From positions 1 through 40,014 of the forward strand of contig JAFXAQ010000062.1 in assembly GCA_017516925.1 (NCBI GenBank): DNA of 40,014 nt, given 5' to 3'. Positions 7,405 to 15,073 of the stretch are shown piece after piece. This stretch comes from Oscillospiraceae bacterium (GTDB lineage: Bacteria; Bacillota; Clostridia; Oscillospirales; Oscillospiraceae). The position numbers were made by a program, and so were the translations under genes. A model generated the notes under the pieces. That model saw only the letters and a list, made by a program, of their open reading frames with translations. It did not search any database and was not told the origin of the DNA. Position 1 is the first letter of the stretch, and each line of letters opens with the position of its first letter.

Positions 7405-8694
7405 TTATCGCCGTAATCCCTTGGGATAATGGTTTTTCAGAACGTTTCCATCACCTTTTGCCCAGCCAAGGGTGTAGCCGTCCACGGTTACCAGACACCA
7501 GCCTTTGACATTGGAGGGTAGTGTTTCCCCGTGGAGGTACCTGGAAATTTCCGGACTTTCTGCTGTATAATCCTGCATATTTTTTATCTTTTTCAGCCAC
7601 AGCGCCAGTGCGTGTGCCGGTTCAAACCGGTCCTTTTTCACCTCGCCCAGCTCCAGACCCGGACGTAGCACCCTGACCCCCCGGATATCCGGCAGCTGCA
7701 GGGGTGCCCAATACAGGCTCTGTCCGAATTGCAGCAGCTTTCCCTCCGGTAGCGTAATGTCCAGCTGCTTTGCAAATTCCTGCCAGGGCTTGGGGGGCTT
7801 TTCTCCGGCTGTGCAGGCAACTTCTGCGCTGTCCTCACCGCCTTTGCGCAGAACAGCGGCAAAGTGCCCCTCACCCCGGAGTTTATGGGGCCAGAGCCGG
7901 TACATCCCAGGCTGGGTTTCCGTAAAACAGGGGGCATCGATATGCTCCAGGGTAAACTCCGGATGGCTTTCCAAAAACCGGGTGACTGTCTCCTCATTCT
8001 CCTCCGGAGCAAAGGTACAGCTGGAATACACCAGCCGTCCGCCGGGTCGCAGCAGCTGGGCGCCGCTGTGGAGAATTTCTCCCTGACGACGGGCGCACAT
8101 TGCCACCGTGTCCACGCTCCAGTCCGTTACCGCTGCCTCCTCCTTGCGGAACATCCCTTCCCCAGAGCAAGGAGCGTCTATGAGCACCTTATCAAAATAG
8201 CCCCGGTAGCGCTTTGCCAGATTTTGCGGGTGCTCATTGGTGGTAAGGGCATTGGCAACCCCCAGGCGCTCAATGTTGCGGCTGAGTATTTTGGCACGTT
8301 TGGGGTTGATTTCATTGCAAAGCAGGAACCCCTCCCCCGCCATACGTCCTGCAATCTGGGTGGTTTTCCCCCCGGGAGCAGCGCACAAATCGCAGACACA
8401 TTCTCCGGGTTGGGGGGCAAGCAGCGTAACCGGCGCCATTGCGCTGGCCTCCTGTAAGTAGTATACGCCAGCCTCGTGATATGGGTGCAACCCCGGGCGG
8501 CTGTCCGGGTCATAATAATAGCCCAGCTTTTCCCAAGGCACATTCTCCCGGACAAAGGGCAGCCGGGGCAGCTCCCCTTTTAATGGATTAAACCGCAGCG
8601 CCACCGCCCGGGGACGTTCCAGACTTTCCAAAAAAGCCGGGTATTCCGCCCCCAGCTGTTGTTTCATTCGTTGCAAAAAAGCTTCCGGCAGCAT
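7405..8694 (-). CDS. rsmF: RsmF/NOL1-NOP2-Sun family rRNA (cytosine-C5) methyltransferase
   Basis: SAM-dependent m5C methyltransferase, probably acting on 16S rRNA. SAM-binding motif I is VCDLCAAPGGKT; the two catalytic cysteines lie in DAPCSGEGMF (near residue 175) and YSSCTFAPEENE (near 225). A C-terminal extension (about 290-429), including a PUA-like RNA-binding part of the YebU/RsmF type, follows the catalytic domain. The 429-residue length fits RsmF proteins of Firmicutes rather than RsmB, which would carry an N-terminal NusB-like domain. ATG 8694 is preceded by AAGGGG about nine bases upstream. The gene appears monocistronic. Confidence 0.92.
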   Translation of the reverse strand: MLPEAFLQRMKQQLGAEYPAFLESLERPRAVALRFNPLKGELPRLPFVRENVPWEKLGYYYDPDSRPGLHPYHEAGVYYLQEASAMAPVTLLAPQPGECVCDLCAAPGGKTTQIAGRMAGEGFLLCNEINPKRAKILSRNIERLGVANALTTNEHPQNLAKRYRGYFDKVLIDAPCSGEGMFRKEEAAVTDWSVDTVAMCARRQGEILHSGAQLLRPGGRLVYSSCTFAPEENEETVTRFLESHPEFTLEHIDAPCFTETQPGMYRLWPHKLRGEGHFAAVLRKGGEDSAEVACTAGEKPPKPWQEFAKQLDITLPEGKLLQFGQSLYWAPLQLPDIRGVRVLRPGLELGEVKKDRFEPAHALALWLKKIKNMQDYTAESPEISRYLHGETLPSNVKGWCLVTVDGYTLGWAKGDGNVLKNHYPKGLRR

Positions 8695-8720
8695 CGCTCC
8701 ACGCCCCTTTCGTTTTCTTT

Positions 8721-8749
8721 ATCATACCACAAATCGGTTTCAGAGTAAA
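8721..8749 (-). promoter_or_regulatory. Sigma-A promoter of the RsmF gene
   Basis: On the minus strand TTTACT, 17 bases and TATGAT, about 25 bases ahead of the start codon. Confidence 0.6.
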
Positions 8750-8785
8750 GACAGTTAGAAATTTAGAATTTAGAGTAAGGAACAG

Positions 8786-8818
8786 ATTGCCACAGCTTGC
8801 TCGGCAAGCCGTGGCAAT
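8786..8818. repeat. Two-step palindromic hairpin
   Basis: ATTGCCAC (8786-8793) pairs with GTGGCAAT (8811-8818), and inside it GCTTGC pairs with GCAAGC around a TCG loop. There is no T run, so it is not a typical terminator. It lies between the RsmF promoter and the larger element starting at 8838. Function unknown. Confidence 0.6.
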
Positions 8819-8837
8819 GGCAGGGGAAATTAACAAT

Positions 8838-9225
8838 AAAAAAGAGAACCTCGGAGAGAGACACTTCGTAAAGAAGTGGTCTCTTTTTTTATCTCTACAA
8901 AACAAATGACACTTTACACAATTTTTGTGAAAGTGCCATAGTGGGTTACATGCTTTGAGAAAAGTAATAAAAAACAATGTTTCTTTTTCGGTCGGTAAAG
9001 TTATATTGCAAACTAAAAGTTTGCAGTGATATTTTTGTCAAAGGGCAAAAGTGATATGAAAACCTATCGGTTTTCGTGATATTATATTCGCCTTAAAACT
9101 GTCCGAAGGACAATATCACTATGCATTGCATAATAACACTGCGAAGCAATATCACTCGCCGTAAGGCGAATATAACTGAGGCGCACTTCCTTACGGAGTG
9201 CGCCTCGATGAGGTTCTCTTTTTTT
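8838..9225. mobile_element. Putative non-autonomous element: 15-bp terminal inverted repeats around a hairpin array
   Basis: The ends AAAAAAGAGAACCTC (8838-8852) and its exact complement (9210-9224) bound 388 bases with no credible gene. The left part holds a hairpin (about 8853-8889, with T7) and another at 8909-8936. From 9007 onward short hairpins alternate with a 7-base spacer: GTGATAT at 9026, 9051 and 9076, then its complement ATATCAC at 9113 and 9149, with variants at 9133 and 9170. Hairpins include 9007-9025, 9033-9050, 9058-9075, 9100-9112, 9120-9132, 9140-9148 and 9156-9169. TATATTCGCC (9083-9092) also pairs with 9165-9174. A 10-bp GC-rich hairpin (9178-9206) precedes the right end. 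No clear target duplication was found. It abuts the permease stop codon, so it may also end that transcript. Confidence 0.65.
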
Positions 9226-9232
9226 AATCCAA

Positions 9233-10156
9233 TTAACCCTTCAAAGAGCCGAGCATAACGCCGCCCTTGAAAGCCTTCTGCACAACAAAGTAAGCTGCGA
9301 TAGCAGGGACAGAGGAAATGATAATCAGCGCATAGCGCACATTTTCCAAGCCCTGGTCAGCCATCTGCTGATACAGAGGAGGCATATTGCCAGTTTCAGA
9401 CATCTGCGCCGCGGTGGAAGCTGCCGTCATAATGGGACGGAGCACCAGCTGCAGGGGGAACAAATCCTTATTACGCAGGTAAATCATAGCGGTGAAGTAC
9501 TCGTTCCAGGAGCCGACCATTGCGTACAGCGCCAGAACAGACAGAGTTGCCTTTGTCAGGGGCATCACAATGTTCAGCACCGTATAGAAGTGGTTTGCAC
9601 CGTCGATACGGGCAGCATCCAGCAGGTCCTCAGGCACGTTGGACTTAATCGCGGTACGGAGCATCAGCATATGGGATACGGAGATGTTACCGGACAGCAG
9701 AATAGCCCAGATGTTATCGTACAAACCCAGGTTACACTTCAGGATGTAGCAGGGGATCAGACCTGCGCCAAAGCGGGTGATGATGTAGATATACCAGGTG
9801 GTGAAGCTTCTGCCCTGGAAGTAGCGACGGGACAGGGGGTATGCCACCACGATGGTACAGAAGGTCTGGAAGACCAGGTCAACACCGGTGTAGAAAATAG
9901 AGTTACGGTAACCGACCCAAACAGCCTTATAATTCAAAACGAAGTCATAAGCCTGCAAGCAGGGCTCCACCGGCCACAGCACAACAAGACCAGCTTCCAG
10001 TGCTCTGGAGGAGGAGAAGGATGCGGAAATAACGTAAATCAGGGGGTAAGCCACGATGAGACACAGGAAGACCAGAATAGCGCCGGTAACAATATCCAGC
10101 ACGTGGTCGGCCCGGGTGTCATGAATTTTCGTGCTCTTCAATTTTGTCTTAGCCAT
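9233..10156 (-). CDS. Carbohydrate ABC transporter permease, LplC/YtcP type
   Basis: A 307-residue inner-membrane permease with about six hydrophobic segments. The cytoplasmic EAA loop, which docks the ATPase, reads EDLLDAARIDGANHFYTVLNIVMP (about 195-220). Members of this MalG-like subgroup pair with LplB-type permeases and lipoproteins for import of oligosaccharides; the substrate cannot be read from sequence. AAGGAGG seven bases upstream fixes the ATG. It is the last gene of a three-gene operon, 12 bases after the upstream permease, with the hairpin element immediately downstream. Confidence 0.93.
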   Translation of the reverse strand: MAKTKLKSTKIHDTRADHVLDIVTGAILVFLCLIVAYPLIYVISASFSSSRALEAGLVVLWPVEPCLQAYDFVLNYKAVWVGYRNSIFYTGVDLVFQTFCTIVVAYPLSRRYFQGRSFTTWYIYIITRFGAGLIPCYILKCNLGLYDNIWAILLSGNISVSHMLMLRTAIKSNVPEDLLDAARIDGANHFYTVLNIVMPLTKATLSVLALYAMVGSWNEYFTAMIYLRNKDLFPLQLVLRPIMTAASTAAQMSETGNMPPLYQQMADQGLENVRYALIIISSVPAIAAYFVVQKAFKGGVMLGSLKG

Positions 10157-10168
10157 AATACACCCTCC

Positions 10169-11134
10169 TTAGAACAAAGCGATTTCGCCGTCGGTAAGGG
10201 TGGATGCAATCCAGTTGGCAAGACAGGTCAGTCCAAGAGAAATCACAGATTGCAGCAGGCCAACGGCAGAGCCGAAGGACATATTACCGGTACGGATACC
10301 TTGCTTATACACGTAAGTGGAAATCAGCTCGGATTTCACAGTGTTGGTGCTGCGCTGCATCAGGTAAGCCTTCTGGTAACCAACAGACAGCAAGCCGGAG
10401 CACTGCATAATCAGCATCAAGCCAACGGTGGGCATAATGGTGGGCAGGTCGATGGCGAAGATACGGCGCAGACGGGAAGCGCCGTCCAGCTTTGCAGCCT
10501 CGTGGAGCTCCTCGGGAACACCGGACAGGCAGGACACGTACAAAATAGAGCCCCAGCCCACACCCTGCCAGATACCGGACCAGATGTACAGGTGACGGAA
10601 GGCATCGGCAGAGGCACGGATGTCCTCAGCCTGGGTGATGCCCAGCATTCTGTAGAAAGCACCCAGCAAGCCGGAAACAGGGTTCAAAATAGAGTTCAGA
10701 ATACCCATCATAACCACAAGGGAAATGAAGTGGGGCATATAAGACAGGTTCTGGGCGAACTTCTTCAGCTTCTTGCCCTGATGCACGTGGATAACCAGCG
10801 CCAGAACGATGGGCATGGGGAAGCTGACAGCCAGAGAATACAAAGACAGCGCCAGTGTATTCCAAACAATGTTGGGCCACAGATAGTAGCCGAAGAATTG
10901 GGTAAAGTGCTCCAGACCAACCCAGTCACTGCCCCAGATGCCCTTACGGGGAGAGTACTCCTTGAAGGAAATCTGGATGCCGTACATAGGCAGGTAGGAG
11001 AAGACGAAGATGTAAATCACAGGAATGGCAATCATCAGGTACAACTGCCAGTCGCGGATGAAGTTATGGGCAAAACGGCGGAAGCCCTTCTTGGGAATCA
11101 GGGTCTCCTGCTTTGCCACAGCAGTTTTTGCCAT
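10169..11134 (-). CDS. Carbohydrate ABC transporter permease, LplB/YteP type
   Basis: A 321-residue MalF-like permease with six predicted membrane segments, the first in LYLMIAIPVIYIFVFSYLP (about 30-50). The EAA loop is EELHEAAKLDGASRLRRI (about 205-225). It forms the heterodimeric channel with the next gene. The N-terminal MAKTAVAKQETLIPKKGF is cytoplasmic and basic. The Shine-Dalgarno (AAGGA) is rather far from ATG 11134, about 11 bases, so translation may be less efficient than for its neighbours. Second gene of the operon. Confidence 0.93.
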   Translation of the reverse strand: MAKTAVAKQETLIPKKGFRRFAHNFIRDWQLYLMIAIPVIYIFVFSYLPMYGIQISFKEYSPRKGIWGSDWVGLEHFTQFFGYYLWPNIVWNTLALSLYSLAVSFPMPIVLALVIHVHQGKKLKKFAQNLSYMPHFISLVVMMGILNSILNPVSGLLGAFYRMLGITQAEDIRASADAFRHLYIWSGIWQGVGWGSILYVSCLSGVPEELHEAAKLDGASRLRRIFAIDLPTIMPTVGLMLIMQCSGLLSVGYQKAYLMQRSTNTVKSELISTYVYKQGIRTGNMSFGSAVGLLQSVISLGLTCLANWIASTLTDGEIALF

Positions 11135-11170
11135 AGCCGGTTCATTCCTTTCTCATTTTTCATAATCGGT

Positions 11171-11197
11171 GGCAAGCCGGGGTCTCCCCCGGCTGCC
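11171..11197 (-). other. Intercistronic hairpin between binding-protein and permease genes
   Basis: AGCCGGGG (11175-11182) pairs with CCCCGGCT (11187-11194) around a four-base loop, extended by three more pairs with one bulge. No T run follows directly on the minus strand. It is probably a 3' stabiliser or partial attenuator for the lipoprotein mRNA, as is common between binding-protein and permease genes. Confidence 0.6.
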
Positions 11198-11227
11198 GTT
11201 TTTCTCATCGCAAATTATAAACAGGAA

Positions 11228-12877
11228 TTAGTCGAACCGGGCAGTACGGTCGTAAGCATCCTGGGCGTAGTCCAGAACAGCCTGCAGACCGTGCTCATAC
11301 AGGGTGTCAATGTAGGTCTTCCAAACCTTATCGTCGTTGATATCCAGCTTGCCGGTGATAAAGTCGGTCATACACTTGCTGCGGTAATCGTCCACGTTGG
11401 TACGCTCCATTGCAACCTTCTCCTGCTCCTCAGCGGTGGTGGTGAAGGGACGGGCAATCAGCTCGGTGGGGTTGGACTTTTCAGCTTCCTCAAACAGCTT
11501 GTAAGCGTCGGCGTGGAGCTTAATACGCTTTGCGTAGAAGGAATCGGACTCAGCGGTCAGCTGGGCGGTCTCACACTCAGCGTACACGTTCAGCGCGCAC
11601 ATGCTGGGCCAACGGCAGGTGTTCTGCATCTTGATGGGGTCAGAGTACAGCTTGTAGGTAGCGGGCAGGTCCATATCGGACTTAGCGCCCTCATCGGGCA
11701 TATCCCAGTTCACACCGAACTCGCCGTAGCGCTGACGCATAGAGCCTTCCCAGCTCCACAGGGTCATCAGCACCTCGAAAGCCTTGTCACGCTTGCCTTC
11801 AGCACAGTTTTCAGTGATCCAGGTACTCTTGGAGACGGACATATCGGCGCGGGTAGCGTAGCCCCAGGTCTTCAGAGGCTCGTACTGGTCAATAACGGGG
11901 TTGTTGTTCTGGATATGAACAGTCAGGTGACCCAGGAAGATACCGCAAAGAGCAGTACCGTTGGTGGGGGTGGTGATGGACTTCTCCAAGCCGGAGAACA
12001 GCATATTGGTCAGCAAGCCTTCTTCGTACAGCTCATTGACCAGGCTCAGGCCTTCACGGTAGCCGTCGGTGGTGTAGGGAACATAAATCTTATTGTTCTC
12101 GTCTGCCATCCAGATACGGTTATGGTTCCAGTAGGTGCACATATTCATCAGCCAGGAAACCACGTTTGAGCACATACCGGAGTTAGTGCCGTACAGAGGA
12201 ATTTCGTCAGCCATGCCGTTGCCGTTGGGGTCCTTGGTCTTGAATGCCTTCAGGACAGTCTTCAGCTCTTCGGTGTTGGTGGGCTTTTCCAGACCCAGCT
12301 TGTCCAGCCATTCCACGTTGATCCAAGCCAGGGAGTCCAGCTTATCAATCAGAGAGGTCTCAACACAGGGAACAGTGTAGATGGCCTCAGTCACGGGGTC
12401 CTGAATCTTGGTGATGACCAAACGCTGCTGGTCTTCGGTCAGCTCAGTGGTAATACGGTCCCAGAAAACCTTGGAAGCGCCTTCCTTGTCTGCGAAGTAA
12501 TCCTGCAGGTCGATGATGTAGCCGTCCTTGCCGTAACGGTTCAGCACCTTGTCGCCCAGTTCAACGCCGATAACGATATCGGGCAGCTCCTGACGGGCGG
12601 CGATCGCGGTGGAAATCTGAGTGGGAACGTCGGTACCACCGGCAAATTCCATAAACTCGATATCCACGTTACAAGTCTCTTCGACCCACTTGGTCAAAGC
12701 ATTGTTGTCCAGATCCATAATCATGGCATCTGCTCTCACACCGATGGTCAGCTTGGTCTTACCCTCAGCAGTCAGGAAGCCCTTGTTGTCCTCATCGGTG
12801 TAGGCACCGGTCTTGACACAAGCACACAGGCTCAGGACAGTCACCAGTGCAAGTACGATTGCGAGTAACTTTTTCAT
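11228..12877 (-). CDS. Extracellular solute-binding lipoprotein, LplA/YtcQ type
   Basis: A 549-residue carbohydrate-binding lipoprotein. The signal peptide MKKLLAIVLALVTVLSLCAC ends at lipobox Cys20 (LCAC), so it is anchored on the outer face of the membrane. The mature part has the large two-lobe fold of family-1 solute-binding proteins of the Lpl group, including TKLTIGVRAD near the start and ELPDIVIG. Its length above 500 residues is typical for this subgroup. The gene leads the operon; ATG 12877 has a purine-rich AAGGAGG just upstream. The neighbouring divergent GH13 glucosidase hints at an alpha-gluco-oligosaccharide ligand (inference). Confidence 0.94.
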   Translation of the reverse strand: MKKLLAIVLALVTVLSLCACVKTGAYTDEDNKGFLTAEGKTKLTIGVRADAMIMDLDNNALTKWVEETCNVDIEFMEFAGGTDVPTQISTAIAARQELPDIVIGVELGDKVLNRYGKDGYIIDLQDYFADKEGASKVFWDRITTELTEDQQRLVITKIQDPVTEAIYTVPCVETSLIDKLDSLAWINVEWLDKLGLEKPTNTEELKTVLKAFKTKDPNGNGMADEIPLYGTNSGMCSNVVSWLMNMCTYWNHNRIWMADENNKIYVPYTTDGYREGLSLVNELYEEGLLTNMLFSGLEKSITTPTNGTALCGIFLGHLTVHIQNNNPVIDQYEPLKTWGYATRADMSVSKSTWITENCAEGKRDKAFEVLMTLWSWEGSMRQRYGEFGVNWDMPDEGAKSDMDLPATYKLYSDPIKMQNTCRWPSMCALNVYAECETAQLTAESDSFYAKRIKLHADAYKLFEEAEKSNPTELIARPFTTTAEEQEKVAMERTNVDDYRSKCMTDFITGKLDINDDKVWKTYIDTLYEHGLQAVLDYAQDAYDRTARFD

Positions 12878-12967
12878 TTTTTTCCTCCTTAAATTTTATG
12901 TGTTAGGCACTTGGGCCTTTACATACGGATCGTGACAGGGCAGAATATCCCCACTGCCACGTACTTA

Positions 12968-12996
12968 AGTTTACCACTTTTGGAAGACAATTGCAA
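12968..12996 (-). promoter_or_regulatory. Promoter of the Lpl-type transporter operon
   Basis: On the minus strand TTGCAA, 17 bases and TAAACT, about 90 bases upstream of the lipoprotein start. Confidence 0.55.
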
Positions 12997-13007
12997 CAGA
13001 GCATTTC

Positions 13008-13083
13008 GCACAAATTCTTGCGCTAAAAATTGACATATTGCACAAAAGATTTGTGAATGTCCACCATCAATTGACTTTTGTGC
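13008..13083. promoter_or_regulatory. Repeated GCACAAA motifs in the divergent intergenic region
   Basis: GCACAAA occurs at 13008-13014 and 13040-13046, and in inverted form (TTTGTGC) at 13077-13083. The second and third copies extend to a 9-bp inverted repeat, CTTTTGTGC against GCACAAAAG. They sit between the two divergent promoters, the last within the glucosidase promoter spacer. They could be operators for a sugar regulator; none is encoded nearby. Confidence 0.35.
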
Positions 13084-13099
13084 GCCTCCGTGGTAAGAT
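13071..13099 (+). promoter_or_regulatory. Sigma-A promoter of the GH13 glucosidase gene
   Basis: TTGACT, 17 bases and TAAGAT, about 35 bases before the start codon. Confidence 0.7.
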
Positions 13100-13133
13100 T
13101 TCACAGAATATAATAAGGAAAGAGGTAGCGTTT

Positions 13134-14804
13134 ATGAAAAGCAAATGGTGGCAGGAGGCGGTCGTTTACCAAATCTACTGCAAAAGCTTCTATGACAGCA
13201 ACGGTGACGGCATCGGCGATTTGCCCGGTGTGATGGAAAAGCTTCCCCAGTTAAAGGAATTGGGCATCAACTGTATCTGGTTCACCCCTATTTACACCTC
13301 CCCCCAGGTAGACAACGGCTATGATGTTGCCGATTATAAGGATATCGATCCCGCCTACGGCACACTGGAGGATTTTAAGCGTCTTCTGGATATGGCCCAC
13401 AGTCTGGGCATTAAAATTGTGATGGATATGGTGCTGAACCACTCCTCTGATAAGTGCCGCTGGTTCCAGGAGGCAAAAAAATCCCGGGACAACCCCTACC
13501 GGAACTACTACATCTGGCACGACGGCAAGCCCGATGGCTCCGAGCCCAACAACTGGGGCAACTATTTCTATGAGGGCAAGGGCTCTGCCTGGGAATGGGA
13601 TGAGAACACCCAGCAATACTATCTGCACTACTATTCCAAGCATATGCCCGACCTAAACTGGGAATACGAGCCTCTGCGCCAGGAAGTATATGCAATGATG
13701 CGCTGGTGGCTGGATATGGGCGTGGACGGCTTCCGTCTGGACGTGATCACCAGCCTGAAAAAGCCCGAGGGCTTCCCGGATTACCCCGGTCAGCTGGAGG
13801 TCAACGGCTACGCCATCGGCAGAGAGCAGCGGTGCAACGTTCCCGGCATTCACGAGATCATTCAGGAGATGAACCGGGAGGTTTTCTCCAGATATGACTG
13901 TATGACCGTGGGCGAGGCGTCCCGGGTCAACTCCGTCACCGGTGCAGACTACATCCGGGCTGACCGGAAGGAGCTGGACAGCCTGTACCACTTTGACATC
14001 TGCCACCGTCTGCCCAAGCCCCCCACAGTTCTGGAGTACAAGCAGGCGCAGATGCGCTGGTACAAAACCTTGGAAAATAACGCGTGGCTTGCCCAGCACC
14101 TGAGCAACCACGATTACCCCCGGCAGGTTTCCCGGTTCGGCGATGACACGACCTACCGGGTAGAAAGTGCCAAAATGCTGGCAACCCTGACCCACACCAT
14201 GCCCGGCACCCCCTATGTGTATCAGGGCGAGGAAATCGGTATGACCAACGTGGAATTCCCCACCATCGAGCAGTACAACGACCCCTATACCGTGGGTCAG
14301 TATCACGCATTGACCAAGGCCGGTGAGCCGGAGGAAACGGTTTGGGCAAAGCTGCGACCCATCAGCCGGGACAACCCCAGAACCCCCTACCAGTGGGACG
14401 ACAGCGAAAATGCCGGCTTTACCACCGGTAAGCCCTGGCTGGAGGTCAACCCCCGGTACAAGGAAATCAACGTGGTCGCTGACCGGGCAATGGAAAACTC
14501 CATTTTTGCCTATTACCAGAAGCTGATTGCCTTGCGCAAGGAAAACCCGGCAATGGTCAACGGCACTCTGGAAATGCTGCTGCCGGAGCATCCGGAAGTG
14601 GTGATGTACTTAAGAAAGACCTGCCGCCAGACCCTGTTGGTGGTGTGCAACTTCTCCGGCAAGGAAATCCGGGTGGAGCTGCCTGCGGAGGTGAAAGCCC
14701 ACGGCTGGCAGAGAATCCTCACCAACCGGGAGGATACTATCCCCTCCCTGGAGCGCAGCCGCTGGCTCCCCTGGGAAGCGGAAATTTACGAGCTGCGCTG
14801 TTAA
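13134..14804 (+). CDS. GH13 subfamily 31-like alpha-glucosidase (oligo-1,6-glucosidase type)
   Basis: A 556-residue cytoplasmic glycoside hydrolase opening MKSKWWQEAVVYQIYCKSF, typical of MalL/TreC/DexB-like enzymes. Conserved regions are DMVLNHSSD (98-106), GFRLDVIT with nucleophile Asp203, TVGEAS with acid/base Glu261, and SNHD with transition-state stabiliser Asp327. The residue after the nucleophile is Val204; in characterised GH13_31 enzymes Val there goes with alpha-1,6 specificity and Thr with alpha-1,4. The absence of a signal peptide fits hydrolysis of imported oligosaccharides, presumably delivered by the divergent transporter. Trehalose-6-phosphate hydrolase is an alternative, but no trehalose PTS gene is present. 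ATG 13134 follows GAGGT by eight bases. Confidence 0.93.
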   Translation: MKSKWWQEAVVYQIYCKSFYDSNGDGIGDLPGVMEKLPQLKELGINCIWFTPIYTSPQVDNGYDVADYKDIDPAYGTLEDFKRLLDMAHSLGIKIVMDMVLNHSSDKCRWFQEAKKSRDNPYRNYYIWHDGKPDGSEPNNWGNYFYEGKGSAWEWDENTQQYYLHYYSKHMPDLNWEYEPLRQEVYAMMRWWLDMGVDGFRLDVITSLKKPEGFPDYPGQLEVNGYAIGREQRCNVPGIHEIIQEMNREVFSRYDCMTVGEASRVNSVTGADYIRADRKELDSLYHFDICHRLPKPPTVLEYKQAQMRWYKTLENNAWLAQHLSNHDYPRQVSRFGDDTTYRVESAKMLATLTHTMPGTPYVYQGEEIGMTNVEFPTIEQYNDPYTVGQYHALTKAGEPEETVWAKLRPISRDNPRTPYQWDDSENAGFTTGKPWLEVNPRYKEINVVADRAMENSIFAYYQKLIALRKENPAMVNGTLEMLLPEHPEVVMYLRKTCRQTLLVVCNFSGKEIRVELPAEVKAHGWQRILTNREDTIPSLERSRWLPWEAEIYELRC

Positions 14805-14812
14805 AAGAATTT

Positions 14813-14846
14813 ACGGATTGCCAACCCCTGGCAATCCGTTCTTTTT
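14813..14846 (+). terminator. Terminator after the GH13 gene
   Basis: An 11-bp perfect stem (14813-14823 with 14829-14839), a five-base loop and TCTTTTT. Confidence 0.9.
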
Positions 14847-14849
14847 CCC

Positions 14850-14878
14850 TTGACGATTCTAAAAAAGTATGGTAACAT
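14850..14878 (+). promoter_or_regulatory. Promoter of tRNA-Leu
   Basis: TTGACG, 17 bases and TAACAT, ten bases upstream of the mature tRNA 5' end. Confidence 0.7.
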
Positions 14879-14887
14879 AGATTGCAC

Positions 14888-14975
14888 GCCGGCATGGTGG
14901 AATAGGTAGACACAAGGGACTTAAAATTCCTCGGACTAAACATCCGTACCGGTTCGATTCCGGTTGCCGGCACCA
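14888..14975 (+). tRNA. tRNA-Leu (anticodon UAA)
   Basis: The acceptor stem GCCGGCA pairs with TGCCGGC and an encoded CCA follows the discriminator A. The anticodon loop CTTAAAA (14920-14926) gives anticodon TAA at 14922-14924, closed by AGGGA/TTCCT. A long variable arm and the T loop GGTTCGATTCC are as expected for a class II tRNA. It is a single-gene unit with its own promoter and terminator. Confidence 0.97.
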
Positions 14976-15008
14976 AAAATCCCGTTCTCATAAGAGAACG
15001 GGATTTTT
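14976..15008 (+). terminator. Terminator after tRNA-Leu
   Basis: A 14-15 bp stem (up to 14975-14989 with 14994-15008) with ATAA loop and terminal T5; its first base is the last base of the CCA end. Confidence 0.9.
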
Positions 15009-15023
15009 GCTCATATTCTTATG

Positions 15024-15052
15024 TTGACTTAGTTTATGCTTTGTGCTATAGT
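15024..15052 (+). promoter_or_regulatory. Promoter of the CE15-like esterase gene
   Basis: TTGACT, 17 bases and TATAGT. A TTTGTGC motif ends at the last spacer base (15040-15046), as in other upstream regions of this window. Confidence 0.75.
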
Positions 15053-15073
15053 TCTCAAAAAGGAGTGGTTGCT

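Noticed and set aside
8588..8977. 129-codon minus-strand open frame across the repeat region
   Set aside because: It runs through palindromes and the RsmF promoter and lacks a start site; not coding.
9007..9180. CRISPR array
   Set aside because: The repeated unit is only seven bases, with palindromic units of varying length and inverted copies in the second half; no cas genes.
8838..9225. Insertion sequence with a transposase
   Set aside because: No transposase frame is inside; the element is at most non-autonomous.
9590..12169. Open frame of 859 codons on the plus strand
   Set aside because: It lies antisense to the lipoprotein and permease genes, has no Shine-Dalgarno site or recognisable domain, and follows from their GC-rich codon pattern.
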